Source: Bryobacteraceae bacterium (GTDB taxonomy: Bacteria > Acidobacteriota > Terriglobia > Bryobacterales > Bryobacteraceae). Taken from it: a stretch of 6,121 nucleotides of DNA. The translations under genes and the position numbers were made by a program. The DNA is taken from assembly GCA_025350445.1 (NCBI GenBank), contig JANXXV010000348.1, forward strand, positions 1-6,121. Reading direction: 5' to 3'. The notes under the pieces were generated by a model. It saw only the letters and a program-made list of their open reading frames with translations, was not told where the DNA came from and searched no databases. This document shows positions 1 through 6,121 of the stretch, piece by piece. Numbering within the stretch: position 1 is the first letter of the stretch; the number at the start of each line of letters is the position of its first letter.

Positions 1-2278
1 CCGGTCGCTCTGATGAGTTCAGATAACGATCGAGCCATTCGTAAATCCGGTTCCACAGATCCGCAATATTGGCCGGGGATTCGATAATGTGTCCTTCACC
101 CCAGTAACGAACGAAGTCGGCAGGCTTATTTTGCCGGTAGAGGGCACTGAAGAACTCTTCGCCTTGTTGGATAGGGACGTAGTCCAAGTCACCCTGAACA
201 ATCATGAGTGGAGTTGAAACGCGGTCGACGTAGGTGATCGGGCTGTTGCGGATATAGCGGTCCATGTCTTTCCATGGCGGATTTCCCATGCGAAACTGGC
301 CGGATTCGGCGAAGACCATGTGCAAGAGATGCTCGCGCGCGAAGTCGTCATAGCGGCGCCTGGCGTCCAATGCGCCATATAGGCTCACCAGATTCGCAAA
401 GCCTGCCAGCGAGATTGCCGCGTGAAAACGGTTGGTTTGAGTGATGAGGCCGTGGACGCTGTAGCCGCCGAAGCTGTGGCCCGCAACTGCCAAGCGCCGC
501 GGATCGGCTACACCGGCGTCAATGGCCTTGTCGATTGCCGGCAAGACGCCATTCGGCAGGTCATGATACGGATCGCTTGCGCTGCCTTCCGGCTGGAGGG
601 GCATGCTGGGCATGAGCACGGCATACCCGTGCGCTGCGAGCAATTGCAGATTAAACGTCGAAGAGGAATTCAGCGATACCCAAAAAGGCGGCGTGTTGTT
701 CGAATAATTGTCCCCTGCGTAAACCCACACCACGGTTGGGTAGCGCCGGCCTTGCCGATATTCGGTCGGCAAGAGCAGCCAGCCGGTAAGGTTTTGGCCG
801 TCAAGCCCAAGATACTCGATGCGTTTGAGGCTTGCCTCGGCTATCTGTTGCAGAAATTCATTGGTGGCGAGAATCGTGCGTAGTGCGCTCACGCCTCTCG
901 TCGAAGACCTGAGGTAAGTGCCTTGACGGTTGCTTTCGCGGAAAAAGGCGGTACCGGTTTCCGGAACGAAGCCGATGAACTCGGCGGCGTCCGATGGTTT
1001 GTGGAGAATATGGAAGGCACCCGTCCTCAGATCGATTGCATATAGAACCTGTGCCGCGGCCGCGACAATCCATGGCGATTGCGGTCGAAAGTCATTCCCA
1101 GGAGGCCAGACCAGCGCATCGACTTTTGTGTCGAGCTTCGTGCCGAGTGCCGCCGGAGGACTGCCATCCCTCTTGAGAAGCCATACCCGCCCATCCGATA
1201 CGGCGGCGAACGAGCCGGCTTCAGGACCCCGGACGAGAGTTTCTGGAAACGTTCTTAGCGCGGCGGTAAGGTTGTTCCGGCTGGAACCATTCAGGGCAAG
1301 CCAGTCGAGTTGGCCGGATGAGCGTTGCGTTTGCAGCACCAGAGTGCCGTCTTGAGACCACCGGATTGAGCCCGGAACAGGATCTTCGATAGCCCACTCC
1401 GTTCCAGCTAATGGCTTCCCATCGGCATTTATCACGACCAAGGCATACTTCAGCGGGTCCCGATTCGGAAGCAACCCGTCTGGTTCCGGTTTGAGGCGGC
1501 CAATCGATTTCAGCATGGCGATGAACCGGCCGCCGGGCGAAGCCGCGACAGAACTGAAATTTCCCCGCTGAAGTGGCTGTTCTGTCCGCTTCGATAGGTC
1601 GAACTTCAGCAGACGGCCTTGCGGGCGGATCTTCGATTTAACAGCCGAGCCGCTCTGGAGGACATTTGCTGTGGATACCTCGCCTCTCCATGCTTTCGGC
1701 CAGGCCCGCATAGCCTGCTCGGGTCCTTGCGTTTCAATGGTAAACCTCCAGGGCTGTTCGCCAAGCGGCACGCTCGCACAAACGATTACGCCGGAAGCCA
1801 GCCAGACAGGGCGCGAGATATTGAGCGTGCTCTTAGCGACCTGGCGTAGAGTTCGACTCGATCTTTCCCAGACCCATAGACTCACGTTGCGGCCTCGCGT
1901 AGAGAGCATTGCCAGCCGTTCACCATCGGGAGACCACGCCGGAAGGAAAAAGCCGGATCCATCGGCGGCGCCGTCGGTGATTCGCGCAGGACGGCCCGAT
2001 TTCGCCGGAGCTACCCAGATGTCGGCGCGGTCCATACCGTCCATGAAGTCGCGCATGTGGATGGATGCAGCCGCCTTGGATCGAATGAGAACGTAGGCGA
2101 GCAGTTGGCCGTCGGGGGAAGGCGCTGCTTCACCCAGCTCCTCCAAATGGAATAGGTCCTGCGGGCTGAGGGCGCGTAAAGGCGGCGCAGCCCACCCTAG
2201 TTGACTTGCGAACAAGGCCAGGGCCAATCCGGCGAAAAGAGTGCGTGTCTTCGTGAGAAAGGCCGAGATAGGCGGCAT
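1..2278 (-). CDS. Secreted S9-family serine peptidase (prolyl oligopeptidase / acylaminoacyl-peptidase type), C-terminus cut by window edge
   Basis: This is an exported serine peptidase that probably degrades short peptides outside the cytoplasm. Translating back from the ATG at 2276-2278 gives 759 uninterrupted codons, open at base 2. A stop codon lies directly before this ATG, so it is the most upstream ATG possible. I see no clear Shine-Dalgarno sequence. Residues 1-30 form a Sec signal peptide: basic KTR, then a hydrophobic stretch, with likely cleavage after GWA. Residues about 40-460 look like a beta-propeller with PD40-type SPDG turns at 54-57 and 116-119 and a WSQDG at 307-311. From about 485 an alpha/beta-hydrolase domain follows. 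It has nucleophile motif GHSFGGYS (Ser602, bases 473-475), Asp699 in GDLDYVP (182-184) and His730 in GEGH (89-91). The end resembles a normal family C-terminus, so few residues should be missing. The usual HGGP-like oxyanion segment is replaced by YAGDNY (520-525). The family call is firm. Substrate is unknown; a dipeptidyl-peptidase or esterase-like activity is possible. Confidence 0.93.
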   Translation of the reverse strand, partial: MPPISAFLTKTRTLFAGLALALFASQLGWAAPPLRALSPQDLFHLEELGEAAPSPDGQLLAYVLIRSKAAASIHMRDFMDGMDRADIWVAPAKSGRPARITDGAADGSGFFLPAWSPDGERLAMLSTRGRNVSLWVWERSSRTLRQVAKSTLNISRPVWLASGVIVCASVPLGEQPWRFTIETQGPEQAMRAWPKAWRGEVSTANVLQSGSAVKSKIRPQGRLLKFDLSKRTEQPLQRGNFSSVAASPGGRFIAMLKSIGRLKPEPDGLLPNRDPLKYALVVINADGKPLAGTEWAIEDPVPGSIRWSQDGTLVLQTQRSSGQLDWLALNGSSRNNLTAALRTFPETLVRGPEAGSFAAVSDGRVWLLKRDGSPPAALGTKLDTKVDALVWPPGNDFRPQSPWIVAAAAQVLYAIDLRTGAFHILHKPSDAAEFIGFVPETGTAFFRESNRQGTYLRSSTRGVSALRTILATNEFLQQIAEASLKRIEYLGLDGQNLTGWLLLPTEYRQGRRYPTVVWVYAGDNYSNNTPPFWVSLNSSSTFNLQLLAAHGYAVLMPSMPLQPEGSASDPYHDLPNGVLPAIDKAIDAGVADPRRLAVAGHSFGGYSVHGLITQTNRFHAAISLAGFANLVSLYGALDARRRYDDFAREHLLHMVFAESGQFRMGNPPWKDMDRYIRNSPITYVDRVSTPLMIVQGDLDYVPIQQGEEFFSALYRQNKPADFVRYWGEGHIIESPANIADLWNRIYEWLDRYLNSSERP

Positions 2279-2323
2279 CTATTATCTGGGACGAACAATC
2301 AGTGGCGGCTAACCGGCGACACC

Positions 2324-3862
2324 CTATGTCAAAGTCCACCCTCTCCGGAAAGTAGGTCTAATCAGTTTATTAGCCTCGGCGTTGTTGGTTATCCGCATTC
2401 TCTCGCTATCCCATTCGAGCTTGCCCTCAAACCGCAGCGCCAGCGCGCCCAACGAAATCCATTCCGTAAATGGAGCCGAAACTGCGAAGTTCGAACAAGC
2501 AGCCTCCCCACCTTTGCAGGCGCGGATCCAGTCGCGATAGTGCCCCGGCGACCGCGTCAGGAATTCACGCGGAAACTCGTAGTCGCGCATCCTGTCCACT
2601 GGAAGCAAACGCGTATTTTCGCCGTAAGTTCCCGTGGTGATCATGCCCTTGCTGCCCACAAACAGACTGCCGTTGCTGCCCACCGAGATTGCCCGGCTGA
2701 CCTGGGCATCGATCCGTGCGTTCGCATCGGAAGGCAGCGCCTGTTGTGTCTGCGGCTGCACCGGCGCTGGCGGAGGCGGTTCGGAAAAGTAGGAATTCGA
2801 AAACACCTGCCCGATCACTTGCGATTCCCGCGGCTGCCGGCCCGTCCGCGGCCCCGTTCCACGCCCGCGCGGCAGATCTCCCAGAATCTCGCCCTTCGCA
2901 ACGCCGGGAATATCCGGCTGCTCCAAGATCCCGTCGTACCAGAAGATTTTCACCGCCGGCATCGTACCCCGCGCCGGGAAATCAAACCGGATCACGGATT
3001 TCGATGGATAGTAATACTTGCTCTTGCCCTCCTGGCGCACGCACTCCACGCTGGTAGGCGAGCCCAGCCTCAACGCCAGATTCGGCGCGCCCAGAATGTG
3101 GCAGGCCATATCGCCCAGCGCACCGCATCCATAATCGAAAAATCCGCGCCAGTTGAACGGCGCGTACTTATCGCTGTAGGGGCGGGGTCCGGAAATTCCC
3201 TGCCACAGATTCCAATCGAACGTTTCCGGCACCGGCGCTTCCGGCGGTAGCTCCGCCAGTCCCTGCGGCCAGACGGGACGGTTAGTCCACGCGTGCACTT
3301 CCGTCACATCTCCAATCTCGCCGGCCCAGATCATCTCGGCGCACTGCCGTGTGCCTTCGTTTGAATAGCCCTGGTTGCCCATCTGCGTGGCGACTTTGTA
3401 TTTCGCGGCTGCTTCGGTCAACTGCCGGCACTCCCAAATTGTGTGCGCCAGCGGCTTCTGCACAAACACATGCTTGCCGCGCTCCATGGCCCACATGGCC
3501 GCGGTGGCGTGCATGAAATCGGGAATGGTCACAATCACCGCGTCGATGTTGTCGGCTTCCTTGTCCAACATCACACGGAAGTCTTTGTACTTGGCCGCTT
3601 TATCGAATTGCTTATAGATATTCTGCGCCCGCGTATCGTCCACATCGCAAAGGGCCACAATGTTTTCCGTCTGCCCGCAGCCGCGAATGTCGCTGGCTGC
3701 CTTGCCGCCCGCGCCGATGGAGGCGATGTTCAGCTTCTCATTAGGCGACTTATACCCCATCGATTTCAGCGAAGACTTCGCCGCGGCGCCGGATGCAGGC
3801 AGCGCGCCCGCAAGTAACGTGCCATAGAAGAAATACCGCCGGTTAAATGTGTTGTGCTCCAA
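2324..3862 (-). CDS. Tat-exported Gfo/Idh/MocA-family NAD(P)-dependent oxidoreductase
   Basis: A sugar or cyclitol dehydrogenase-like protein, probably exported folded with its nicotinamide cofactor, as for Zymomonas glucose-fructose oxidoreductase. I place the start at TTG 3860-3862, giving 512 aa, because GGAGG sits 5 bases upstream and the N-terminus then opens with a short Tat signal. ATG at 3889 (521 aa) is the alternative but has no Shine-Dalgarno. Visible in order (TTG numbering): twin arginine NRRYFF at 7-12 and a hydrophobic Ala-rich stretch to about 28; Rossmann fold with IGAGG at 49-53 and CDVDD at 72-76, whose Asp at the end of beta-2 favours NAD(H); QKP at 135-137, the family's EKP motif with its catalytic Lys; and GDMACH at 250-255 with the conserved His of the C-terminal substrate domain. 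A Pro/Gln-rich loop lies near 361-374. The C-terminal FRRGWTLT is a normal ending, so the gene is complete. It is divergent from the DUF1080 gene and 45 bases upstream of the peptidase gene. Substrate unknown. Confidence 0.95.
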   Translation of the reverse strand: MEHNTFNRRYFFYGTLLAGALPASGAAAKSSLKSMGYKSPNEKLNIASIGAGGKAASDIRGCGQTENIVALCDVDDTRAQNIYKQFDKAAKYKDFRVMLDKEADNIDAVIVTIPDFMHATAAMWAMERGKHVFVQKPLAHTIWECRQLTEAAAKYKVATQMGNQGYSNEGTRQCAEMIWAGEIGDVTEVHAWTNRPVWPQGLAELPPEAPVPETFDWNLWQGISGPRPYSDKYAPFNWRGFFDYGCGALGDMACHILGAPNLALRLGSPTSVECVRQEGKSKYYYPSKSVIRFDFPARGTMPAVKIFWYDGILEQPDIPGVAKGEILGDLPRGRGTGPRTGRQPRESQVIGQVFSNSYFSEPPPPAPVQPQTQQALPSDANARIDAQVSRAISVGSNGSLFVGSKGMITTGTYGENTRLLPVDRMRDYEFPREFLTRSPGHYRDWIRACKGGEAACSNFAVSAPFTEWISLGALALRFEGKLEWDSERMRITNNAEANKLIRPTFRRGWTLT

Positions 3863-3867
3863 GACAG

Positions 3868-3872
3868 CCTCC
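3868..3872 (-). promoter_or_regulatory. Shine-Dalgarno GGAGG that supports a TTG start
   Basis: On the minus strand GGAGG is followed by the 5-base spacer CTGTC and then the TTG codon at 3860-3862, in frame with the oxidoreductase. No comparable site precedes the upstream in-frame ATG at 3889. This decides my start choice. The motif and spacing are seen directly; its use in translation is inferred. Confidence 0.55.
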
Positions 3873-3893
3873 GCAAGTGATGAACTCATCCGG

Positions 3894-3899
3894 ATTATA
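3894..3899 (-). promoter_or_regulatory. Candidate -10 box (TATAAT) for the oxidoreductase gene
   Basis: A perfect TATAAT reads on the minus strand in an otherwise GC-rich divergent intergenic region. Transcription would begin near 3887, leaving a leader of about 25 bases before the TTG start at 3862. It would place the alternative ATG at 3889 at or just outside the 5' end of the mRNA. No good TTGACA-like -35 lies 16-18 bases upstream (the 17-base position reads CCCTCA), so this could be a weak or activator-dependent promoter, or chance. I could not pick a convincing plus-strand promoter for the DUF1080 gene in the same gap. Confidence 0.4.
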
Positions 3900-3925
3900 G
3901 CCCGGCAGCGATAGACTGAGGGGGC

Positions 3926-4846
3926 ATGAACAAATTTTGCTTCCTTCCGTTGTCCGCGGTGTTTCTCTTTTCGCAAGTTGCCGGCAGGCCGTTCGCGGGC
4001 CGCTGGGATTTCACCGTCACCACCGATAACCGTACATATCCGCAGTGGATGGAGGTGATAGAGAAGGACGGTGGTCCGCAAATCCGCATTCAGCCGAGGG
4101 GAGGAGCCGTGCGCCCCGCCGTTGCCGCAAAGGTGGAGGGGGCGCATCTCCTCATCACCGTTTCAGCCGCCAGCGCCACCCAGCCCGAGGTGAAATGGGA
4201 TCTGACCGCCAGCGGCGGCAAGCTCACCGGCGTTCAAAAAAGCGGTGAAGCGGTGAATGCGCAACTGGTGGCTGTGCGCGCCCCGGAATTGAAGCGGCCA
4301 GCCCCGGCGGCATGGACCACGCCTGAGCCGCTGTTCAACGGAAAGGATCTGACGGGATGGGAACCGCTCGGCGATGCCTCTAACAGTCACTGGGTGGCCA
4401 GTGACGGTCAGATGGTCAACGAATTGCGCGGCGCGAACCTGAAGACGACGCGCAAGTTCGACGATTTCAAGCTCCATATCGAATTCAACTGTCCGGACCA
4501 TTGCAACAGCGGCATCTATCTGCGCGGCCGCTACGAGATTCAAGTAGGAACCGAGGGAGGCTCGCAGCCCTCGCACGAGATGGGGGCCGTCTACGGCTAC
4601 ATTCCGGCCGCGGTGGAAATGCCCATGAAAGTAGGGGAATGGCAGACGTTCGACATCACGCTGATAGGCCGAACGGTGACGGTGGTTCGCAACGGAACCA
4701 CGATTCACGATCGCGTAGAGATCCCGGGAATCACCGGCGGCGCGCTGGATAGCCGTGAAGCCGAACCGGGTCCGTTCTTTCTGCAAGGGGATCACACCGG
4801 CGGATTGAAGTACCGGAATATTACCGTGTCGGTTCCGAAGGGGTGA
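3926..4846 (+). CDS. Secreted DUF1080 / 3-keto-disaccharide hydrolase family protein
   Basis: A 306-residue exported protein whose C-terminal part belongs to the DUF1080 family (PF06439), renamed 3-keto-disaccharide hydrolase because members cleave glycosides already oxidised at C3. Residues 1-20 form a Sec signal peptide with likely cleavage after QVAG; Cys5 is not in a lipobox. Residues about 24-120 make a beta-rich N-terminal domain rich in alternating Val, Thr and Lys, separated by a Pro/Ala linker (124-134) from the DUF1080 jelly-roll domain. Family landmarks are LFNGKDLTGW (136-145), NSGIYLRGRYEIQV (194-207), YGYIPA (223-228) and GPFFLQGDHTGGLKYRNI (282-299). The gene is complete. GAGG at 3918-3921, 4 bases from the ATG, is a passable ribosome binding site. 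It diverges from the Gfo/Idh/MocA gene and is followed after 14 bases by the transporter remnant, suggesting an original operon with that transporter. Family call is firm; the actual substrate is inferred only. Confidence 0.95.
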   Translation: MNKFCFLPLSAVFLFSQVAGRPFAGRWDFTVTTDNRTYPQWMEVIEKDGGPQIRIQPRGGAVRPAVAAKVEGAHLLITVSAASATQPEVKWDLTASGGKLTGVQKSGEAVNAQLVAVRAPELKRPAPAAWTTPEPLFNGKDLTGWEPLGDASNSHWVASDGQMVNELRGANLKTTRKFDDFKLHIEFNCPDHCNSGIYLRGRYEIQVGTEGGSQPSHEMGAVYGYIPAAVEMPMKVGEWQTFDITLIGRTVTVVRNGTTIHDRVEIPGITGGALDSREAEPGPFFLQGDHTGGLKYRNITVSVPKG

Positions 4847-4860
4847 CATAATCCACCCAG

Positions 4861-6121
4861 GTGAAATATCGCAATCGTGTCTTGGGTCTACTCTTTCTTC
4901 TTGCGATCGTCACCTACATGGACCGGGTCTGTATTGGCCTGGCGGGCAAGCGGATTCAGGCCGATCCGGGGCTGAACGAATCGCAGCTAGGCTGGGTGCT
5001 GGGGATTTTCGCGCTGTCTTACGCCGTGTTTGAAATCCACAGCGGGGCTATGGGAGACCGCATCGGACCTCGAAAGGTGTTGACCCGAATTGTACTTTTG
5101 CGGTCGGCGTTCACCAGTTTGACCGGTGTGGTTTCTGGTTTCCGGGCCATGCTTGGGGTTCGTTTCGCATTCGGCGCGGGCGAAGCCGGTGCTTACCCAA
5201 CAGTTCGTCCGCGATTTCCCGCTGGTTTCCGTTAGGGGAACGGGCGCGGGCGCACGGCGTGGTTTGAATGGCCAGCCGCATGGGCGGGGCGATTGCTCCA
5301 TTGCTGGTGGCGCCCATTCAGGCCGCCTACGGATGGCGGGCGTCGTTCTGGGTCTTCGGATTTGCGGGTGTCGCCTGGCCGGTGCTCTGGTCTGCGTGGT
5401 ATCGGGATCATCCGGCTGAGAAATCAGGGGTGTCCGCGGAAGAGTTGGCAGAGGCCGGCGGCGCGAGAAGCCGGTCCAAGCCGGTCTGCCGTGGGGCATT
5501 ACGCTGCGCAGCCGCAATCTTTGGATGATCATGCTCACATACCACACCTAGTGCCGGGGCAGTTATAGCTACCTTTCCCGGCTGCCGAATTATCTGCGGA
5601 AAGGGCGCGGCTTCAGTGAGGCGGAACTGAAAATCTACGCCGTACCGCCATTTGTCGCGGGCATCTTCGGCAACATCACCGGCGGCACGGTGAGCGGCAT
5701 TCTCCGCAAAAAGTACGGGCTGAAGTTGGGGCGGCCGGCTGTGGGAAGCACCGGCCTGTTTCTATCGGCGTGCATTCAACCAGCCACTTCGCCGACGCCC
5801 AATAAGTACGCCGCGGTGGCGTTTCTCACGCTGGGCTTCGGCACCATGGATTGCATGCTCCCGCTGCCGTGGGCGATTTGCCTCGATATCGGGAAGAAGT
5901 ACGCCGGGTCCATCACCGGCGCAATGAACATGGCCGGGCAGCTTAGCCCGTTCATGACCGCAGTGGTGTTCGGCAGGCTGGTTACCTACTTCGGAAACTA
6001 TGGCGCCCCGTTACTGCCCATGGCCGGCATGCTCTTCGTTAGCGCGTTTGTGTATACGCGGATCGACCCCAGAGAGCAATTGATCCCCGCTGACGTTCAG
6101 GTGCCAGAGCCGGTTCACGCG
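4861..6121 (+). pseudogene. Decayed MFS transporter (ACS / hexuronate-type), two frameshifts plus two stops, right end cut by window
   Basis: The translation in three successive frames rebuilds one MFS permease that would have imported an organic anion such as a sugar acid. Segment A (GTG 4861 to about 5198) carries transmembrane helix 1 with TYMDRVC and the helix 2-3 loop motif GDRIGPRKVLTR, ending in FGAGEAGAYP. One base is then missing: the frame moves and segment B (5199 on) reads SSSAISRWFPLGERARAHGV, meets TGA at 5265-5267 where the family has Trp, and resumes with MASRMGGAIAPLLV. In the central linker (about 5465-5488) the frame moves again by one missing base. Segment C reads LPWGITLRSRNLWMIM, hits TAG at 5549-5551, then stays open for 190 codons to 6121, including the MDCMLPLPWAICLDIG and GAMNMAGQL stretches. 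Several conserved residues are also changed. The three other genes are intact, which argues for real decay, though consensus error is not excluded. Placement 14 bases after the DUF1080 gene suggests a former operon partner. Confidence 0.9.

Noticed and set aside
422..883. A 153-codon plus-strand frame within the peptidase region
   Set aside because: It lies opposite the S9 hydrolase domain including the catalytic Ser motif and has no coherent protein features; other small frames between 858 and 2096 are the same kind of shadow.
2281..2286. GATAAT on the minus strand just before the peptidase ATG as a -10 box
   Set aside because: It ends only 2 bases before the start codon and has no -35 partner at proper spacing, so it would place transcription inside the gene.
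2299..2323. Possible terminator between oxidoreductase and peptidase (CGG-TTAG-CCG)
   Set aside because: A 3-base-pair stem without a following T-run is too weak to call.
2201..3250. A 349-codon open frame on the plus strand antisense to the oxidoreductase
   Set aside because: It is rich in Arg, Pro, His and Gln, shows no domain or signal, and lies opposite a gene with clear family motifs over its whole length. It is the usual antisense shadow in GC-rich DNA.
3863..4147. N-terminal extension of the oxidoreductase frame up to an ATG at 4147
   Set aside because: The extra residues have no family similarity and would overlap the signal peptide and N-terminal domain of the divergent DUF1080 gene; the Tat signal must be at the N-terminus.
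4163..4849. A 228-codon minus-strand frame opposite the DUF1080 gene
   Set aside because: Antisense shadow: no recognisable domain, while the plus strand carries every DUF1080 landmark.
4987..5547. A 186-codon minus-strand frame across the transporter remnant
   Set aside because: Its composition (Arg, Pro, Thr) is that of an antisense shadow, and the plus strand shows conserved transporter motifs in broken frames.

Overview
The window holds four protein-coding loci packed closely together: two on the minus strand (about 1-3862) and two on the plus strand (3926-6121). They diverge from a short shared promoter region. I see no rRNA, tRNA, CRISPR array, insertion sequence or prophage gene. The style is that of a GC-rich soil bacterium of the Acidobacteriota, probably Solibacter/Bryobacter-like: exported DUF1080 proteins, twin-arginine exported Gfo/Idh/MocA oxidoreductases and exported S9 peptidases. 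This placement is inference from remembered family resemblance. Planctomycetota and Verrucomicrobiota use similar gene sets.

Layout. (1) A secreted S9-family serine peptidase runs leftward from 2278 and is still open at base 2. Its 759 codons in the window have no stop, and the catalytic Ser, Asp and His are all visible. (2) A Tat-exported Gfo/Idh/MocA oxidoreductase runs from about 3862 to 2324. It lies 45 bases upstream of the peptidase on the same strand, so the two may be co-transcribed. (3) The divergent region of roughly 63 bases carries a perfect TATAAT on the minus strand. (4) A Sec-exported DUF1080 (3-keto-disaccharide hydrolase family) protein spans 3926-4846. (5) After only 14 bases, an MFS transporter of the ACS (anion:cation symporter) type starts with GTG at 4861. 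It is broken by two reading-frame shifts and two stop codons and is still open at the right end.

How they could work together. Gfo/Idh/MocA enzymes can oxidise sugars, in some cases to 3-keto-glycosides, and the DUF1080 family is named for cleaving 3-keto-disaccharides. A Tat-exported oxidase divergent from a Sec-exported DUF1080 protein, followed by a transporter, therefore reads as an extracytoplasmic sugar-oxidation and uptake module. The transporter is now apparently decayed. The peptidase is probably a separate scavenging function. I do not see a convincing new class of system. The most notable points are the decayed transporter, the likely TTG start of the oxidoreductase and the divergent two-export-route sugar module.
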